From: an uncultured Bifidobacterium sp.
Lineage (GTDB): Bacteria > Actinomycetota > Actinomycetes > Actinomycetales > Bifidobacteriaceae
DNA: 11,240 bases
Assembly (NCBI GenBank): GCA_937876495.1
Contig: CALEGL010000265.1
Location: forward strand, 1 to 11,240
Direction of reading: 5' to 3'
Under the pieces are notes generated by a model. The model searched no databases. It worked only from the letters and a program-made list of their open reading frames with translations, and was not told the origin of the DNA. Below are positions 7,699 through 11,240 of this stretch, piece after piece; within the stretch, counting starts at the first letter, position 1; each line of letters starts with the position of its first letter. The position numbers were made by a program, and so were the translations under genes.

Positions 7699-8487
7699 AT
7701 GTCCGTTCTGCTTATACGTCTTGCGGGGCCTTTGCAATCCTGGGGGTCCAGCAGCAGATTCAATCGACGGGAGACGGAGACAGTTCCCACCAAAAGCGGG
7801 GTCATCGGCATGATTGCCGCCGCTCTGGGTTTGGGGAGAGACGAGTCGTTGTCCCGTTTCCGAGGTCTCCGCTTTGGCGTTCGTGTCGATCAGCCCGGGA
7901 GCGTCATGTCCGATTTCCAGACCGCACGAAATGATTCGGGCAGAAGCATGCCCTTGTCGCATCGCTTCTATCTGCAGGATGCCGTTTTTCTGGTGGGAAT
8001 CGAGGATGATGCGGGGGAAGACAGGCTGAGCGCCTATCAGAAGGCTTTGCGGAGTCCGCATTATCAGCTTTTCCTTGGACGGCGCTCCTGCCCTCCCGAT
8101 GGTCCCATCATCACGGCGATTGTTGATGGCTCTCTGGAGCGGGCTTTGCGGGAGACGCCATGGCAGGCCACGACGAACTATCGGCGGTGGTTGTCGAGGA
8201 ACGTCCGGTGGTATCCCGAACTGCGGCATGGTGACATCATCGTCGAAACGGGGAATGATGGCGGGGGCAAGGGGTTCGTCGAGTCATTCGATGACGAGCC
8301 GGTGAGTTTCGATCCGCGCCGTCGCCGGTGGAGTTCCCGCACATGGCGGCGTGTTGAGGATCCCGTCGAGTTCATCGGCGACGTTGATTCAGATGCGAAC
8401 GCTGCTCACGGTGGCGATGACGGCGTGATTCATGGTGATGCCATATTCGACGCGGTTCGTGATGCGCAGGGGAGGACTCGGCGATGA
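7699..8487 (+). CDS. cas5e: Cascade subunit Cas5e (CasD)
   Basis: Cas5e is the RAMP protein that binds the 5' handle of the crRNA and caps the Cas7e filament next to Cas8e. The 262-residue product shows the expected order: LLIRLAGPLQSWG (4-16), SSSRFNRR, PTKSGVIG (30-37), LRFGVRVDQPG, DFQTA, LSHRFYLQDAVFLVGIE, and LFLGRRSCPPDGP. ATG 7699 has GGGAG 5 nt upstream; GTG 7693, overlapping the cas7e stop, would add two residues and has a poorer ribosome site. The last 30 or so residues are Asp/Gly/Ala-rich with a basic end and look like a variable tail. The stop overlaps the cas6e ATG (ATGA). Confidence 0.96.
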   Translation: MSVLLIRLAGPLQSWGSSSRFNRRETETVPTKSGVIGMIAAALGLGRDESLSRFRGLRFGVRVDQPGSVMSDFQTARNDSGRSMPLSHRFYLQDAVFLVGIEDDAGEDRLSAYQKALRSPHYQLFLGRRSCPPDGPIITAIVDGSLERALRETPWQATTNYRRWLSRNVRWYPELRHGDIIVETGNDGGGKGFVESFDDEPVSFDPRRRRWSSRTWRRVEDPVEFIGDVDSDANAAHGGDDGVIHGDAIFDAVRDAQGRTRR

Positions 8488-9224
8488 CGTATTTCTCACG
8501 GGTTCTGATCAATACGCAGTCGTGGAGGGCGCGTCGGGCGCTCGCTTCGCGTGAGCGGCTCCATGCGATAATCGCCAGAGCCGTCTCTGATGCGTCACCT
8601 GTGCGTCCGGCCGTTTCGGATATGCCTCCTTCTTTCGGGGAAAGGAAAGGGGAGGGCGGCCATCTATGGAGACTTGACTCAGGGCATGGTTCGCACGGTG
8701 CATGTCTGTACATCGTGTCCTCGATTGTTCCTGACTCTGGAATCCTACTTGATCAACTCGGGTCGAGTGCACGGGACGTTGCCACGAGCGAGTATGAGCC
8801 GTTCCTTGAGAGACTGTCCCTAGGGCAGGAGTGGGGGTTCCGTCTGTGCGCCAACCCCACCCAGTCTCATCGTTCCGATACTCCGGGATTGCGTGGGACG
8901 CGGACCGGCATCGTTCTCGAAAAGGACCAGATTGCGTGGCTCGATCGACAGGGGCGCAGGTGCGGTTTCCATATGACCATCAATAGGATGGATGCTCCCG
9001 AGGTCGTCATTCGGGAATCACGCATCATCAGCTTTGCCCGACAGAGGTCGACGGTGACGTTGTCATCGGTGGCCTATGACGGCATACTGGCGATTGATGA
9101 TCCGGAATCCTTGCGTCATGCGCTACTGACGGGAATAGGCCGAGGGAAAAGATACGGATTCGGACTTCTCACCTTGGTTCCCATTCCCGGTAGGACATTC
9201 CCCGACGAGGTTCCTCGTGCCTGA
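8484..9224 (+). CDS. cas6e: CRISPR pre-crRNA endoribonuclease Cas6e (CasE)
   Basis: Cas6e cuts each repeat hairpin of the array transcript and stays bound to the 3' hairpin of the crRNA as a Cascade subunit. The 246-residue product matches the family from end to end: YFSRVLIN, RLHAIIARA with the candidate catalytic His27, LWRLD, LYIVSS, WGFRLCANPT, RGTRTG, WLDRQGRRCGFH, and the Gly-rich RNA-binding segment GIGRGKRYGFGLL (217-229). The start ATG 8484 overlaps the cas5e stop by 4 nt, with GGGGAGGA 7 nt upstream. Its stop overlaps the cas1e GTG start by 8 nt. The repeat has the 6-bp stem expected of its substrate. Confidence 0.96.
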   Translation: MTYFSRVLINTQSWRARRALASRERLHAIIARAVSDASPVRPAVSDMPPSFGERKGEGGHLWRLDSGHGSHGACLYIVSSIVPDSGILLDQLGSSARDVATSEYEPFLERLSLGQEWGFRLCANPTQSHRSDTPGLRGTRTGIVLEKDQIAWLDRQGRRCGFHMTINRMDAPEVVIRESRIISFARQRSTVTLSSVAYDGILAIDDPESLRHALLTGIGRGKRYGFGLLTLVPIPGRTFPDEVPRA

Positions 9225-10359
9225 TGTGCCGGGTGTCAAACCACCCGGGCTTCAATCGCTGGTGCGCATTCAGGATCGTCTGACGTTTCTGTATGTGGAG
9301 CACTGTGTGGTGAATCGCGAGGACAATGCCGTCACCATCACCGATTCGAAGGGCACCGTACATGTTCCGGCTGCGGCGTTGGGCGTGCTGATGCTCGGTC
9401 CTGGCAGCACGGTGACCTATGCCGCGATCTGTCTTCTGGCGGAGTCGCGGTCCACCTGCGTCTGGGTGGGGGAGCGAGGGGTCCGCTACTACTGTCATGG
9501 CGCTTCTCTCGCGCAGAGCACTCGTCTTCTTGAGGCTCAGGCAAAGCTCGTGTCCTCCGAGCGCAGCAGGTTGAAGGTCGCCAGACGTATGTTCGCCATG
9601 CGATTTCCCGACGAGGACACCAGTGGTCTGACCATGCAGCAACTGCTGGGCAAGGAGGGGACGCGCGTCCGACGGGCGTATGAACGCGAATCGAAGCGTA
9701 CGGGCGTACCTTGGTCAGGTCGCTCATACAAGCCGACTGATTTTGACGCGTCCGATGATGTCAACAAAGCTCTTTCCGCCGCGAATACTGCCTTGTATGG
9801 AGTCGTTCATGCGGTAATCGTCGCATTGGGCTGTTCACCGGGTCTGGGATTCGTTCATGCCCGTAATGAGCGGAGCTTCGTATACGACATCGCTGATCTG
9901 TACAAGGTCGATCTTACGGTTCCTCTGGCTTTTGATCTGGTTGCTGAGCAGGTCGCGGATGTTCCGACGGCTGCGCGTCGCGGAATCCGTGACAGGATGA
10001 AGGATGGTCGATTTCTGGAACGTTGCGTCCATGATCTGAGGAGTCTTCTGCTGGAGCCGATCGCTCGTGGTGACGATGAGAACGATGATGATCTGCAGGT
10101 TGAGGATTTGAATCCTCGACTATGGGCTGGTTCTCGAGGAATCGTTCCGGGAGGAGTGAACTATTCGAAGGATGACGGCAGCTCGCCACTCAGCGATGAA
10201 GAGTCTCTGAGGAATGGCGATAATATTCCGGATCAGCTCGTAACGCAGGAGTTCGTGGACCATGTTGAAGAAGATGACGGTAACTCGATGCGACCAGAAT
10301 TTAGCCACGGGTTTCCTGCTTCCGAGGGCATTGAGTATCGAGCGGGAGTGAACGGATGA
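9217..10359 (+). CDS. cas1e: CRISPR integrase Cas1e with C-terminal acidic extension
   Basis: Cas1 is the metal-dependent integrase that, with Cas2, inserts new spacers at the leader end of the array. Metal ligands are intact: E147 (LLGKEGTR), H214, D224 and D227 (GFVHARNERSFVYDIADLYK). They are offset by exactly 6 from E. coli Cas1 E141/H208/D218/D221. The GTG start at 9217 overlaps the cas6e stop and has GAGG 6 nt upstream; GTG 9226 is a weaker alternative. At 380 aa it is about 75 longer than E. coli Cas1 (305 aa). The usual family ending (LNPRLW...VPGGVNYSKDD) is reached near residue 320, after which come 60 more, mostly acidic and polar residues. Base composition becomes less GC-rich in the second half. 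The stop overlaps the cas2e ATG by 4 nt. Confidence 0.97.
   Translation: MPDVPGVKPPGLQSLVRIQDRLTFLYVEHCVVNREDNAVTITDSKGTVHVPAAALGVLMLGPGSTVTYAAICLLAESRSTCVWVGERGVRYYCHGASLAQSTRLLEAQAKLVSSERSRLKVARRMFAMRFPDEDTSGLTMQQLLGKEGTRVRRAYERESKRTGVPWSGRSYKPTDFDASDDVNKALSAANTALYGVVHAVIVALGCSPGLGFVHARNERSFVYDIADLYKVDLTVPLAFDLVAEQVADVPTAARRGIRDRMKDGRFLERCVHDLRSLLLEPIARGDDENDDDLQVEDLNPRLWAGSRGIVPGGVNYSKDDGSSPLSDEESLRNGDNIPDQLVTQEFVDHVEEDDGNSMRPEFSHGFPASEGIEYRAGVNG
10177..10356 (+). other. C-terminal extension of Cas1e beyond the family core
   Basis: Residues 321-380 follow the motif that normally ends Cas1e. The segment is rich in Asp, Glu, Ser and Asn (for example FVDHVEEDDGNS), with few hydrophobic positions, and is probably disordered. 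Its role is unknown. Confidence 0.65.
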
Positions 10360-10706
10360 TTGTCATCGTTGTCACGGCGGTTCCACCGAAATTGCGCGGT
10401 CATCTCACGCGTTGGCTGTTCGAGGTATCTCCAGGAGTCTATGTTGGGAAGGTCTCCGCGCGGGTGAGAGAACTTCTGTGGGATCAGGTTCGAGAGAACA
10501 GCGGTGGCGGTCGTGCGGTCATGGTGTTTTCTTCGAACAACGAACAGGGGCTTGAATTCAGAACGCATGGCCAGGAATGGGAGCCTGTTGACTTTGAGGG
10601 GCTTGAGTTAATTCGAAGGCCGAATGCCAATGCCAAACAGAAAGAATTGGGCAGGAGAAAGTCCAATTGGAGCAAGGCCGCGAGATATCGACGTTTTGGC
10701 CGCTGA
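10356..10706 (+). CDS. cas2e: CRISPR adaptation protein Cas2e
   Basis: Cas2e forms the central dimer of the Cas1-Cas2 integrase and holds the prespacer DNA. The 116-residue product has the type I-E Cas2 pattern: MIVIVVTAVPPKLRGHLTRW, EVSPGVYVGKVSARVRELLW, and GRAVMVFSSNNEQGLEFRTHG, then a basic C-terminal tail. Length is slightly above E. coli Cas2 (94 aa) because of the Lys/Arg-rich tail. ATG 10356 overlaps the cas1e stop (ATGA) with GGGAG 7 nt upstream. Two counted 60-nt lines of this gene are 53% and 50% G+C, clearly lower than cas3. It is the last cas gene before the leader. Confidence 0.96.
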   Translation: MIVIVVTAVPPKLRGHLTRWLFEVSPGVYVGKVSARVRELLWDQVRENSGGGRAVMVFSSNNEQGLEFRTHGQEWEPVDFEGLELIRRPNANAKQKELGRRKSNWSKAARYRRFGR

Positions 10707-10820
10707 ACATTGATTGAATGGCTTCGATTGCGGTATCTGAGTGAGATTTGCGTATGTGGCACTGTTGCAACTAAAGAAAAACGCCATTTGCAGGAGTCCG
10801 TTTCCGCATAGAATATGACT
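10707..10820 (+). promoter_or_regulatory. CRISPR leader
   Basis: These 114 nt between the cas2e stop and the first repeat are AT-richer than the genes around them, as expected of a leader. The leader carries the array promoter and the determinants for spacer integration, so spacers nearest here should be newest. It includes an A-rich stretch (about 10780-10792) and a TAGAAT box close to the repeat. I see no intrinsic terminator after cas2e, so operon transcription may read into the array. Confidence 0.75.
10787..10814 (+). promoter_or_regulatory. Candidate promoter of the CRISPR array
   Basis: TAGAAT at 10809-10814 fits a -10 box at five of six positions. TTTGCA at 10787-10792 is a partial -35 box with a 16-nt spacer. 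Transcription would start about 10821, at the first base of repeat 1. The -35 match is modest, so this is a candidate only. Confidence 0.4.
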
Positions 10821-11240
10821 GTTTGCCCCGCATGCGCGGGGATGATCCGTCGTGCCTCGTGCAGGTCAGCATCGCGCAGAAGTTTGCCCCGCATGCGCGG
10901 GGATGATCCTCGTACCTCCAGTGGGCGTTGCAGGCCGAGCGCGTTTGCCCCGCATGCGCGGGGATGATCCTGTCTGCGAGAGTACCTCGGGCTCACCACC
11001 ATGGTTTGCCCCGCATGCGCGGGGATGATCCTTCTGAGAAAACCACAACATGTAGTGGCCGAACGTTTGCCCCGCATGCGCGGGGATGATCCTGCGAGAG
11101 GGTCTGCCTCTACCCATGATTTTCCGTTTGCCCCGCATGCGCGGGGATGATCCGGCGATTTCCCAGAAGAACAACGATCTGGAAAAGTTTGCCCCGCATG
11201 CGCGGGGATGATCCGACGTAGCCCGTGCCCTGAGTGGCTT
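10821..11240 (+). CRISPR. Type I-E CRISPR array, leader end (continues past the window)
   Basis: There are seven identical 28-nt repeats at 10821-10848, 10882-10909, 10943-10970, 11004-11031, 11065-11092, 11126-11153 and 11187-11214. Each starts GTTTG, has the arms CCCCGC and GCGGGG around ATGC, and ends ATGATCC. They separate six different 33-nt spacers, plus a seventh cut at 26 nt by the window edge. The 61-nt period is exact throughout. The hairpin arms suit Cas6e cleavage after the last G of GCGGGG. Transcription is inferred on the + strand because the leader and cas genes lie to the left. No repeat is degenerate, consistent with this being the leader end. Confidence 0.99.

Noticed and set aside
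10707..10820. Intrinsic terminator after cas2e, or a tracrRNA/anti-repeat
   Set aside because: No GC-rich hairpin followed by T residues and no partial repeat copy is visible; type I-E does not need a tracrRNA.
10484..11174. Two - strand open frames across the array with repeated SSPRMRGK, IIPAHAGQT and DHPRACGA segments
   Set aside because: These are translations of the CRISPR repeats in three frames, a well-known annotation artefact, not proteins.
10821..11214. A 29-nt repeat unit, as in E. coli
   Set aside because: The base before each repeat varies freely and the base after it is G or T, so only 28 nt are invariant.
1..11240. Accessory or novel effector genes inside the cas operon
   Set aside because: Every coding segment from 722 to 10706 is assigned to a standard type I-E gene, with no extra gene between them; novelty is limited to extensions and non-coding parts.

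Overview
The window holds a complete type I-E CRISPR-Cas locus on the + strand, running from the end of a Fic-family gene into the start of a CRISPR array. The DNA is GC-rich (about 65% in cas3 lines counted by eye, about 50-53% in cas2). Stop/start overlaps, frequent GTG starts, strong GGAGG-type ribosome sites, and a 28-nt repeat with CCCCGC/GCGGGG arms ending in GATGATCC point to a high-GC actinobacterium. Bifidobacterium or a relative is my best guess. That assignment is recognition, not a search result.

Layout: (1) 1-705, the C-terminal part of a Fic/DOC protein with an intact Fic motif and a winged-helix-like end; its start lies left of the window. (2) 722-3928 cas3. (3) 3918-5660 cas8e (cse1/casA). 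(4) 5666-6385 cse2 (casB). (5) a 153-nt gap, 6386-6538, the only real break in the operon. (6) 6539-7696 cas7e (cse4/casC). (7) 7699-8487 cas5e (casD). (8) 8484-9224 cas6e (casE). (9) 9217-10359 cas1e. (10) 10356-10706 cas2e. (11) 10707-10820, a leader with a candidate promoter. (12) from 10821, seven identical 28-nt repeats with six complete 33-nt spacers and a seventh spacer cut by the window edge.

How it works together (known for type I-E): Cas1 and Cas2 insert new spacers at the leader end. The array is transcribed and Cas6e cuts each repeat hairpin to release crRNAs. Cas8e, Cse2, Cas7e, Cas5e and Cas6e form the Cascade surveillance complex on the crRNA. Cas3 is recruited to the R-loop and degrades the target with its HD nuclease and SF2 helicase. 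All catalytic motifs I could check are intact, so the system looks functional.

I do not see a wholly new system. The less ordinary points are: a very acidic insertion of about 84 residues in Cas3 between helicase motif III and the second RecA domain; a 60-residue acidic extension at the Cas1 C-terminus; a Fic gene only 16 nt upstream of cas3; the isolated cas7e leader region with a small hairpin; a G-or-T restriction on the first base of every spacer; and a candidate array promoter whose predicted start falls at the first repeat.
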